From Deltaproteobacteria bacterium (GTDB lineage: Bacteria > Desulfobacterota > Binatia > Binatales > Binataceae): DNA of 19,951 nucleotides. The stretch's first letter is position 1. Each line of letters begins with the position of its first letter. The stretch spans positions 1 to 19,951 of the forward strand of contig JAJYMR010000070.1 of the NCBI GenBank assembly GCA_021786815.1. The letters run 5' to 3'. The notes below the pieces were generated by a model that saw only the letters and a program-made list of their open reading frames with translations, did not search any database and was not told the origin of the DNA. The position numbers and the translations under genes were made by a program. Of this stretch, positions 1 through 5,949 are shown piece by piece.

Positions 1-9
1 TTCCGATCT
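1..9. other. Probable sequencing-adapter remnant at contig edge
   Basis: The first nine bases, TTCCGATCT, are identical to the 3' end of the common Illumina adapter (which ends GCTCTTCCGATCT), and the next base is A. An exact match at the very first base of a contig is more likely leftover adapter than genome sequence. It does not touch any gene. Confidence 0.6.
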
Positions 10-61
10 ACCGTTTGTAGAACGAGGTTTGGTCTCGACTCGGAACAGCCACAAAGGCCGG

Positions 62-90
62 GTGACATTAAGCGCAATTTGTGCCATAAT
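62..90 (+). promoter_or_regulatory. Sigma-70-type extended -10 promoter for carD
   Basis: A GTGACA box (62-67) is followed after exactly 17 bases by CATAAT (85-90). A TG dinucleotide at 82-83 makes this an extended -10 promoter. Transcription would start near base 97, leaving a leader of about 45 bases before the carD start codon. The boxes are seen directly; promoter activity is inferred. Confidence 0.6.
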
Positions 91-143
91 TTTTTTACCG
101 GTCACTGAGTGGCGATGAACCCGTCAGGGACGTCAGCCGCTGC

Positions 144-677
144 GTGCCCAAGGCCGGTAAAAATAAAGTGCCAAAGCTGAAAATGAATTTGCCATTCAAG
201 AAGGGCGAGAAGGTGGTGTACCCGGCCCACGGGGTCGCCGTTATCGACGACATCCAGACTCGCGTGATTTCCGGAACCGAACGCCGGTTTTACATGCTTC
301 GGATCCTCGGCACTGAAAAGATGACCATCATGATTCCGACCGAGAATGTCGAGGCGGTCGGCCTCAGACGCGTCATCGGCAAAGATATGGTCGACAAGAT
401 CTACCGTATCCTGAGGCAAAAGAAGGTCGAGGTGGACTCGCAGACCTGGAACCGCCGTTATCGCGAGTACACCGAGAAGATCAAAACCGGTTCCCCTCTT
501 GAGATCGCGAAAGTGCTCCGCGATCTGCTGGTGCTCAAGAGCGACAAGGAGCTTTCCTTCGGCGAGCGCAAGATGCTCGACACGGCCCGAAGCCTGCTCG
601 TCAAGGAGCTTTCGATCGCAAAGGCTCATCCCGAAGAGGAAATCATGGAAGAGCTGAGGACGATTTTCGCCAATTAG
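144..677 (+). CDS. carD: CarD/CdnL-family RNA polymerase-binding transcription regulator
   Basis: CarD-family proteins bind the RNA polymerase beta subunit and stabilise open promoter complexes, notably at rRNA and growth-related promoters. Here the N-terminal RNAP-interaction domain covers about residues 14-75 and contains the family signature GEKVVYPAHGVAVI (21-34). The C-terminal helical DNA-contact domain (about 85-175) carries the conserved Trp (W102), which in characterised CarD proteins wedges against the edge of the transcription bubble. At 177 residues the length is normal for the family. The start used is GTG at 144; an in-frame ATG at 183 (M14, just before NLPFKKGEKVVYP) is a fair alternative because neither has a strong ribosome-binding site. 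The gene has its own promoter and a strong terminator, so it is probably transcribed alone. The family assignment is firm; its target promoters here are unknown. Confidence 0.95.
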   Translation: MPKAGKNKVPKLKMNLPFKKGEKVVYPAHGVAVIDDIQTRVISGTERRFYMLRILGTEKMTIMIPTENVEAVGLRRVIGKDMVDKIYRILRQKKVEVDSQTWNRRYREYTEKIKTGSPLEIAKVLRDLLVLKSDKELSFGERKMLDTARSLLVKELSIAKAHPEEEIMEELRTIFAN

Positions 678-705
678 AGAATCGTCGAGCTTGAAAACGC
701 TCATG

Positions 706-745
706 ATGGGGCCAGGAAGATGAAAGCCTGGCCCCATTTCTTTTT
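706..745 (+). terminator. Rho-independent terminator of carD
   Basis: The arms at 706-716 (ATGGGGCCAGG) and 727-737 (CCTGGCCCCAT) form a perfect 11-bp GC-rich stem with a 10-base loop. The stem is followed directly by TTCTTTTT. It lies 28 bases after the carD stop codon. This is a classic intrinsic terminator. Confidence 0.93.
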
Positions 746-769
746 CAGCGAGCTCCGCTCCGTTATAAG
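742..769 (+). promoter_or_regulatory. Candidate ispD promoter overlapping the carD terminator tail
   Basis: TTTTCA (742-747, 4 of 6 to TTGACA) lies 16 bases before TATAAG (764-769, 5 of 6 to TATAAT). Transcription would start near 776, giving a leader of only about 12 bases before the ispD ATG. The -35 box is part of the T-tract of the carD terminator. Confidence 0.5.
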
Positions 770-787
770 AACCGATACGCCTGACAG

Positions 788-1474
788 ATGCGAACCTCCG
801 CGATAATCGTGGCCGCGGGCAGCGGCAGCCGGCTCGCTGTCGGCCAACCTAAGGCCTTCGTAACGGTTGGCGGGCGAACCATGTTATGTCATTCGCTCAG
901 CACCGTGGCCGCGCTTGCCGAACTCGTCGAAGTCGTCGTTACGGTCCCGGGCGCTATGGAGAACGAGGCCCGCGCCGAGGCCCGTCGCGCCGGCCTGAAT
1001 GTTCCAGTCAAGGTGACCGAAGGCGGCGCCGAGCGGCAGGATTCCGTGCGTATTGCACTTGGCCTTACCAGCGCGGAGTCCGAACTGGTTGTGATCCATG
1101 ACGCGGCGCGTCCGTTCGCGCCTCTAGCTCTGTTCGAGAGATGTATCGAGGCTGCGGTCCGCTCGGGCGCGGCTATCGCGGCGATTCCCGCTGCCGACAC
1201 TCTCAAACGCGTCGAAGAACGCCGGATATTGGAAACGGTACCGCGCGCCGGTCTTTACCAGGCGCAGACGCCGCAAGCGTTTCGCCGCCAGCTCCTGATA
1301 GCGGCCCACGAACACGCCAGAACGAGGAGAATTTCCGCGACCGATGACGCCGACCTGGTGGAACGGCTTGGCGAAATAGTGGAGATTGTAGAAGCCTCGG
1401 CTCTCAACCTGAAGATAACAACGCGCTCCGACCTTGAAATCGCCGAGGCGATAGCGGCTACGCTCGCAAGGTAA
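788..1474 (+). CDS. ispD: 2-C-methyl-D-erythritol 4-phosphate cytidylyltransferase
   Basis: IspD is the third enzyme of the non-mevalonate (MEP) isoprenoid pathway. It joins MEP and CTP to give CDP-methylerythritol and pyrophosphate in the cytoplasm. The nucleotide-binding N-terminus AAGSGSRLAVGQPKAF (9-24) carries the expected Arg and Lys. Further family motifs are GGAERQDSVR (79-88), HDAARPF (104-110), TPQAF (161-165), TDDADLVERLG (185-195) and NLKITTRSDL near the C-terminus, which holds the conserved active-site Lys. At 228 residues this is single-domain IspD, not the IspDF fusion. The ATG at 788 has no obvious Shine-Dalgarno sequence and would sit on a very short leader. The gene ends facing larE on the other strand. 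The usual partner ispF is absent from the window. Confidence 0.95.
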   Translation: MRTSAIIVAAGSGSRLAVGQPKAFVTVGGRTMLCHSLSTVAALAELVEVVVTVPGAMENEARAEARRAGLNVPVKVTEGGAERQDSVRIALGLTSAESELVVIHDAARPFAPLALFERCIEAAVRSGAAIAAIPAADTLKRVEERRILETVPRAGLYQAQTPQAFRRQLLIAAHEHARTRRISATDDADLVERLGEIVEIVEASALNLKITTRSDLEIAEAIAATLAR

Positions 1475-1487
1475 GAAACAGCGCCGC

Positions 1488-1504
1488 GCGCGCAGAGCGC
1501 GCTT
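1488..1504. terminator. Possible bidirectional hairpin between ispD and larE
   Basis: GCGCGC (1488-1493) and GCGCGC (1497-1502) can pair across a three-base AGA loop in the 31-base gap between the convergent genes ispD and larE. Only two T residues follow on the plus strand, so it is at best a weak intrinsic terminator that could serve both directions. Confidence 0.3.
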
Positions 1505-1505
1505 G

Positions 1506-2345
1506 CTAATCGCGCCTCTTCGCCGAAGCCTGCTCGACAACGATACCCTCGTTCAACGAGCCCGAACGAAATCCGCGCAAATCAACGGCCACGAAGCGAA
1601 ATCCGATCTTTCTGAATTCGCGATCGATCGCCTCACGCAGCTCAGGCTCAAGGATGCGCGACATCTCCGCGCCGTCGAGCTCGAGCCGCGCGACGTCGCC
1701 GTGGTACCTGACGCGCACGACCTGAAAGCCGAGCCCGCGCATCAGTTGCTCGCCCTGCTCCACCTTGCGCAGCCCTTCGGGCGTGATCTCGGTTCCGTAC
1801 GGAAAGCGCGAGGAAAGACATGGCGAGGCCGGGCGGTCCCACGTCGGAAGGCCCAGTTCGCGTGAAAGTTCGCGGATCTCGCTCTTTCGCAGGTCGGCTT
1901 CGACCAGCGGATGGCGCACGCGGCGCTCCGAGGCCGCCTTGATACCCGGCCGGTAGTCGTGGAGGTCGTCAAGATTGAGCCCGTCGACGATCTCGGCAAT
2001 GCCAAGTTCGGCGGCCTTCGCCTCGCAGACCGTGAACAGGTTGCTCTTGCACAGATAGCATCGGTTGAGCGGGTTGCTTGCGTAGCCCGGCACCTCTAGC
2101 TCGTTGGACTCTACGAGCACGTGACGCGCGCCGATAAGCCGCGCCATCTCGAGCGCCGAGCGGCGGTCTTCCTCCGGCATTGTGGGCGAAGTGGTGGTCA
2201 GCGCAAGCACGCGCTCGCAGAGCGTGTCATGCGCCACCTTGAGCACGAACGTGCTGTCGACTCCGCCGGAAAACGCGACCATCACGCTTTCCATCGAAGC
2301 GAGCACCGCACGCAGCCTTTCGAGCTTTCTCGCCAGTTCTGCCAT
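1506..2345 (-). CDS. larE: LarE-family ATP-dependent sulfur transferase (three-cysteine type)
   Basis: LarE belongs to the PP-loop ATP pyrophosphatase superfamily. It adenylates a pyridinium carboxylate and converts it to a thiocarboxylate while making the nickel-pincer cofactor of lactate racemase-type (LarA) enzymes. The PP-loop SGGVDST is at residues 26-32. Other family motifs are NPLNRCYLCK (91-100), DGLNLDD (121-127), YRPGIKAA (131-138) and PASPCLSSRFPYG (172-184). Cysteines are placed at C96, C99 and C176. From memory of the literature, the Lactiplantibacillus enzyme sacrifices the sulfur of one such Cys (its C176), whereas a three-Cys form binds an Fe-S cluster; this protein fits the three-Cys form. 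I chose the ATG at 2345 (279 residues) because the reading frame upstream of it overlaps the cysK 3' end and encodes Arg-rich nonsense. It follows cysK on the same strand after 38 bases. No larA, larB or larC is present, so the substrate is inferred from family only. Confidence 0.9.
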   Translation of the reverse strand: MAELARKLERLRAVLASMESVMVAFSGGVDSTFVLKVAHDTLCERVLALTTTSPTMPEEDRRSALEMARLIGARHVLVESNELEVPGYASNPLNRCYLCKSNLFTVCEAKAAELGIAEIVDGLNLDDLHDYRPGIKAASERRVRHPLVEADLRKSEIRELSRELGLPTWDRPASPCLSSRFPYGTEITPEGLRKVEQGEQLMRGLGFQVVRVRYHGDVARLELDGAEMSRILEPELREAIDREFRKIGFRFVAVDLRGFRSGSLNEGIVVEQASAKRRD

Positions 2346-2383
2346 CGTTTGCCGCAGGCCCGATACCCTTGGCACGCGCGCTC

Positions 2384-3319
2384 TCAGATGCCCTCGGCCT
2401 GGAAGAGATCGGTGGTCAGATAGCGTTCGCCGGTGTCGCAGAAGATCGCGGCGACCACTTTGCCTTTGCCGAGCCGTTTGGCGACCTGCATCGCGGCGCA
2501 ACAGTTCGCGCCCGATGAAATTCCAACCAGCAAGGCTTCTTCGCGTGCGAGCCTGCGCGCGTAATTCGCGGCGTCCTCGTCGCTCACCGTAATTATCTCG
2601 TCATAGATCCCGGTGTCGAGGGTTTTCGGGACGAAGCCCGCTCCGATTCCCTGTATCTTGTGAAATCCGGACTCTCCGCCGGATAGCACAGGAGAGCTTT
2701 TGGGTTCGACTGCCACGATAAGAGGACGGTTCTTCAGATGCTCGCGCAGGTAGCGCCCTACCCCGCTGATAGTGCCGCCGGTGCCGACGCCGGCGACGAA
2801 CGCGTCGATACGCTCGAGTTGCTCGGCCAGTTCCGGGCCCGTGGTGCGGTAATGCATCTCGGGGTTGGCGGGGTTGCTGAACTGCTGCGGCATGAAATAG
2901 CTCGGATTCTCACGCGCCAGTTCCTCGGCCTTGGCGATCGCTCCGTGCATCCCGCGCGTGTCGGGAGTGAGCACGAGTTCCGCGCCGTAGGCGACGAGCA
3001 ACGAACGCCGCTCCTCGCTCATCGTATCCGGCATCGTGAGAATCAGCCGATAGCCTTTGACCGCCGAAACCAGGGCAAGGCCGATCCCGGTGTTGCCTGA
3101 GGTCGGCTCGACGATAGTGTCGCCCGGCTTTATCTTGCCGGCCTTTTCGGCTGCTTCGATCATCGCCAGGCAGATCCGATCCTTGACGCTGCCGCCTGGG
3201 TTGAAATTTTCGAGCTTGGCCCACACCTCGGCGTCGTCCGGACCCGCAATCCGGTTGAGGCGCACGACCGGGGTATGCCCGATCAGTTCGAGCGGCGAAC
3301 TGGCAACGCTTAACGGCAT
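2384..3319 (-). CDS. cysK: Cysteine synthase (O-acetylserine sulfhydrylase), PLP-dependent
   Basis: CysK makes L-cysteine from O-acetylserine and sulfide using pyridoxal phosphate. Residues are numbered from the ATG at 3319 (311 residues). The PLP Schiff-base Lys is K46 in NPGGSVKDR. PTSGNTGIG (72-80) is the substrate loop, GTGGTISG (179-186) holds the cofactor phosphate, and GISSGA is at 266-271. The C-terminus CDTGERYLTTDLFQ is typical of CysK rather than of cystathionine beta-synthase, and there is no CBS regulatory domain. A TTG at 3340 would add seven residues (MRLRLGL) but has no better ribosome-binding site. It lies upstream of larE in a probable two-gene unit and is divergent from the GT9 gene. 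CysK versus CysM cannot be settled fully by eye, although the motifs favour CysK. Confidence 0.93.
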   Translation of the reverse strand: MPLSVASSPLELIGHTPVVRLNRIAGPDDAEVWAKLENFNPGGSVKDRICLAMIEAAEKAGKIKPGDTIVEPTSGNTGIGLALVSAVKGYRLILTMPDTMSEERRSLLVAYGAELVLTPDTRGMHGAIAKAEELARENPSYFMPQQFSNPANPEMHYRTTGPELAEQLERIDAFVAGVGTGGTISGVGRYLREHLKNRPLIVAVEPKSSPVLSGGESGFHKIQGIGAGFVPKTLDTGIYDEIITVSDEDAANYARRLAREEALLVGISSGANCCAAMQVAKRLGKGKVVAAIFCDTGERYLTTDLFQAEGI

Positions 3320-3395
3320 AAGGCCCAATCTTAACCTCAATTGCCCGGGATTTGCGACTGGGCCACCGTCATGAACCGAAGCGCAGGCGGGGCTC

Positions 3396-3423
3396 TTGGC
3401 AGAATCCGGCGGGTGATTAAATT
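3396..3423 (+). promoter_or_regulatory. Weak candidate promoter for the GT9 gene
   Basis: TTGGCA (3396-3401) lies 16 bases before TAAATT (3418-3423) in the 113-base gap between the divergent cysK and GT9 genes. The match is modest and the leader would be only a few bases long. I saw no convincing cysK promoter on the minus strand of this gap. Confidence 0.25.
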
Positions 3424-3432
3424 TCGCAGGCG

Positions 3433-4389
3433 ATGAGCGGCAATGGTACGGCTACATCCGGGAATGGCACGGCCTCTCGCGACAATATCGGGCGCGTGCT
3501 CGTTATCTTTCCGGGCGCGCTCGGAGACCTGCTCTGTTTTGCGCCGACGCTCGACGCGATCGCGCACCGTCATCCGCACGCGCACCTGGAACTGATGGCG
3601 CGCGAGGAACTGGCGCAGTTTGCCTTGGGACGGCTCGGAGTCGCGCGGGCTCATTCGATCGACCGGCGCGAAGTAAGCCATCTCTTCCGCGGCAACGAAG
3701 AACCCGGCGAACAGGCGCGCCGGTTCTTCGGCTCCTTTTACCGAATCTATTCGTTTTTCAGCGCCGGCGAGCCGGGTTTTCGCGCCGCACTCGAGAAGGC
3801 GGCCGCAGGGCAGCGGGTTTCCTTTCATCGGTTCCGGCCCGGCGGCACAGGCCATGTCGCCGCGGCCTATTTGCGCGAGATTGGTGAGGAATCGGGACGG
3901 CTCGAGGCGAGGCTGAGCTTTTCCGTCGGCGACTTGGAGTCGGCGACGCGCCGGTTATGGGGGCTGAGCGAGGCGGGCAAGTTCGTCGCAATTTTCCCGG
4001 GCAGCGGAAGTCCGGCAAAGAACTGGCCAATCGAGCGATTCGCCGCGCTCGCGAAATGGCTCGAGGAAGAGACCTGCGTTGTGTTCGTGCTTGGCCCGGC
4101 CGAGGTCGAACTGGAGGGTCGGCTTGCGCCCGGGCATCGGATCGTGCGCGGTCTGCCGCTTGGAACGGTGGCCGCGCTGGCGCGATTTGCTTCGGCGTTT
4201 ATCGGCGTCGATTCAGGCGTCTCTCATCTGGCTTCGGTGGCGGGGACGCCGGGGGTGGTTCTGTTCGGTCCGACGGATCCGGCGCGATGGCGTCCGTTGG
4301 GGCGGGCCGAAGTGGTGCGACGCGACCCGATCAGCACGATTGAGCCCGAGGAAGTTATGGAGGCGCTGCGCAGGCTTCGAATGCTCTGA
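3433..4389 (+). CDS. Glycosyltransferase family 9 (heptosyltransferase-like) protein
   Basis: GT9 enzymes are GT-B-fold transferases that add ADP-heptose or a related sugar to the lipopolysaccharide core at the inner face of the cytoplasmic membrane. The N-terminal Rossmann domain opens with RVLVIFPGALGDLL (21-34). The C-terminal donor domain shows IFPGSGSPAKNWP (187-199), GVDSGVSHLA (258-267) and LFGPTDPARWRP (277-288), all hallmarks of WaaC/WaaF/RfaQ relatives. At 318 residues it is slightly short for the family (about 320-360). Residues 2-15 form a small imperfect duplication (SGNGTAT then SGNGTAS), so the true start could be later, although no obvious ATG is available before the fold begins. 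It stands alone, with no other LPS genes beside it. The fold and family are clear; the acceptor and donor sugar are not. Confidence 0.85.
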   Translation: MSGNGTATSGNGTASRDNIGRVLVIFPGALGDLLCFAPTLDAIAHRHPHAHLELMAREELAQFALGRLGVARAHSIDRREVSHLFRGNEEPGEQARRFFGSFYRIYSFFSAGEPGFRAALEKAAAGQRVSFHRFRPGGTGHVAAAYLREIGEESGRLEARLSFSVGDLESATRRLWGLSEAGKFVAIFPGSGSPAKNWPIERFAALAKWLEEETCVVFVLGPAEVELEGRLAPGHRIVRGLPLGTVAALARFASAFIGVDSGVSHLASVAGTPGVVLFGPTDPARWRPLGRAEVVRRDPISTIEPEEVMEALRRLRML

Positions 4390-4490
4390 GCGCGCGACGC
4401 GTTCAGGGCGCAGGCGAATCAATTCGACCGGCTTTCGTCTTATGGAGAGACACCGAAAATGCGCTCGAATCGCGCAAAAAGATGGTTACG

Positions 4491-4519
4491 TTGACTGTAA
4501 AATGGGCGTAGCGTAGCTT
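4491..4519 (+). promoter_or_regulatory. Candidate promoter for the htpX-led envelope operon
   Basis: TTGACT (4491-4496) is followed after 17 bases by TAGCTT (4514-4519). The -35 box is 5 of 6 to consensus and the -10 box is weak (3 of 6), as expected for a promoter needing an activator or another sigma factor. Transcription would start near 4526. Confidence 0.45.
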
Positions 4520-4538
4520 CAAATCACTGCCTACGCCC
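4504..4538. repeat. Perfect 8-bp inverted repeat spanning the htpX promoter
   Basis: GGGCGTAG (4504-4511) and CTACGCCC (4531-4538) are exact inverted copies separated by 19 bases. The arms bracket the candidate -10 box and the predicted start of transcription. It could be an operator, a leader hairpin or, less likely, the end of the GT9 transcript, since no T-run follows. The remaining gap DNA (4390-4490 and 4539-4589) shows nothing I recognise. Confidence 0.5.
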
Positions 4539-4589
4539 GGATTGTTTGGGGACAAAAGCCCACCGGCGTTTGGTGCCCGCTCAATCCGC

Positions 4590-4595
4590 AGGTGA
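4590..4595 (+). promoter_or_regulatory. Ribosome-binding site deciding the htpX start
   Basis: AGGTGA at 4590-4595 lies five bases before ATG 4601. It includes the GTG at 4592 that would otherwise serve as an alternative in-frame start, so ATG 4601 is preferred. Confidence 0.6.
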
Positions 4596-4600
4596 ATGAA

Positions 4601-5452
4601 ATGGGTAGCTTTTTCAAGACCACTATTTTGCTTGGAGTATTAACCGGCCTGTTGATGCTGCTCGGCGGGCTTATGGGCGGCTCGCAAGGCGTGATGCTCG
4701 CCTTCATCTTCGCGGTCGTGATGAATTTCGGAAGTTATTGGTTCTCCGACCGTATTGTGCTCGCCGCCTACGGGGCGAAGCAGCTCGACGCCAGTTCGGC
4801 GCCGGAACTGTACTCGATAGTCCACGAACTGTCGCAGGCCGCGCACATTCCGATGCCGCGGCTTTACATGATTGATACAGACACGCCGAACGCTTTTGCC
4901 ACGGGCCGCAACCCGTCCCACGCGGCGGTCGCGGTGACGCGCGGCATCATGCGCATCTGCAGCCGCGAGGAACTGAAAGGCGTAATCGGCCACGAACTTT
5001 CGCACGTAATCAATCGCGACATCCTGACCAGCTCGATCGCGGCGACGCTGGCGGGGGCGATTATGATGATCGGAACGTGGCTCAGGTGGGGTGCAATCTT
5101 CGGACTTGGCCGCGACGAAGAACGCGAGGGCGGCATCGCGGGACTCCTGGTCGGTGCGATTATCGCGCCGATAGCGGCCTCGCTGATCCAGCTTGCGATT
5201 TCACGCACGCGCGAGTACCAGGCCGATGCCAGCGGCGCGCGGCTCACGCACAACCCGCTTCTGCTCGCCAACGCGCTTCGCAAACTCGAGGCGGCGAACG
5301 AGCGGATGCCGCTTCAAGACGCCAGCCCCGCGACTGCCCATCTGTTCATCGTCAACCCGCTGAGCGCCCAGGGTCTGACGCGCCTGTTCTCGACCCATCC
5401 GCCAATCGAGGAGCGAATCCGCCGGCTGGAAGCGATGGCGGGAAAGGCGTGA
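4601..5452 (+). CDS. htpX: HtpX-type membrane zinc metalloprotease
   Basis: HtpX is an M48-family protease of the cytoplasmic membrane that degrades misfolded membrane proteins together with FtsH. Two N-terminal membrane segments lie at about residues 7-22 and 30-48. The zinc site is HELSH (131-135), with E132 as catalytic base and E205 in SRTREYQADASGA as third ligand. Two further hydrophobic segments lie at about 145-165 and 178-200. The C-terminal STHPPIEERIRRL (264-276) is the family signature. At 283 residues the length is typical. I chose ATG 4601 over GTG 4592 because an AGGTGA ribosome site sits five bases before it and the N-terminus then matches other HtpX proteins. It is first in a five-gene co-directional run; a DUF1844 gene follows after 10 bases. 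Confidence 0.95.
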   Translation: MGSFFKTTILLGVLTGLLMLLGGLMGGSQGVMLAFIFAVVMNFGSYWFSDRIVLAAYGAKQLDASSAPELYSIVHELSQAAHIPMPRLYMIDTDTPNAFATGRNPSHAAVAVTRGIMRICSREELKGVIGHELSHVINRDILTSSIAATLAGAIMMIGTWLRWGAIFGLGRDEEREGGIAGLLVGAIIAPIAASLIQLAISRTREYQADASGARLTHNPLLLANALRKLEAANERMPLQDASPATAHLFIVNPLSAQGLTRLFSTHPPIEERIRRLEAMAGKA

Positions 5453-5462
5453 GGAGAATTCG

Positions 5463-5930
5463 ATGCCGGAAGAAGGGGAAGAGAAAGGTAAAGGCTTCAA
5501 GGTTGAAGACCGTCGCCGTTTCTCACCCGAGGGCGAACTGAAGGCGGAGTATCGCGAGGAAGGCAAGCGCGAATCCGAAGAGCAGGCTGCCGAAAAACGC
5601 GCGCCCGAGGCGCAGGAGCCCGCCGGCGAAACCGAGGAGGCGCACATACCGCCGACCGGCTTCGAGGGCATACCCGAGGGCATCACGTTCGCCAGTTTCA
5701 TCCTCGGCCTGTTGACCCAGGCGCTCGCCTTTCTGGGCGAGATGCCGAATCCGGCGACCGGCAAGCCGCAGGTCGACCTCGAGGCCGCCCAGCAAATTAT
5801 CGACATCCTGGGAATCCTGCGTGAAAAGACGCGGGGAAATCTCGACCCCGAGGAAGAGAGCCTGATGGATGAGATTCTCTTCGACCTGAGGATGAAGTAC
5901 GTTGAGAAGGCGCGGTCCGCGCCTCGCTGA
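5463..5930 (+). CDS. DUF1844 family protein of unknown function
   Basis: The C-terminal half (about residues 73-147) matches my memory of the DUF1844 family: GITFASFILGLLTQALAFLG, then a short NPATGKPQVDLEAAQQIIDI segment and a helical end with LDPEEESLMDEILFDLRMKY. The N-terminal 65 residues are highly charged (Glu, Lys, Arg) and look disordered. No signal peptide is seen; the hydrophobic stretch at 78-92 is short and is probably a buried helix rather than a membrane span. The ribosome site GAGGAGA (5451-5457) overlaps the htpX stop codon, so the two genes are probably translationally coupled. The function is not known to me. Its place between two envelope proteases suggests, but does not show, a link with envelope quality control. 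Confidence 0.85.
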   Translation: MPEEGEEKGKGFKVEDRRRFSPEGELKAEYREEGKRESEEQAAEKRAPEAQEPAGETEEAHIPPTGFEGIPEGITFASFILGLLTQALAFLGEMPNPATGKPQVDLEAAQQIIDILGILREKTRGNLDPEEESLMDEILFDLRMKYVEKARSAPR

Positions 5931-5949
5931 GAACGCGCGCCCCTATACG

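Noticed and set aside
2346..2501. N-terminal extension of larE to an upstream start
   Set aside because: It would overlap the cysK 3' end in another frame and adds 52 Arg-rich residues absent from LarE. The ATG at 2345 gives the normal 279 residues.
5902..5949. Earlier start for the Do protease
   Set aside because: It would overlap the DUF1844 gene and put charged residues before a normal Sec signal peptide.
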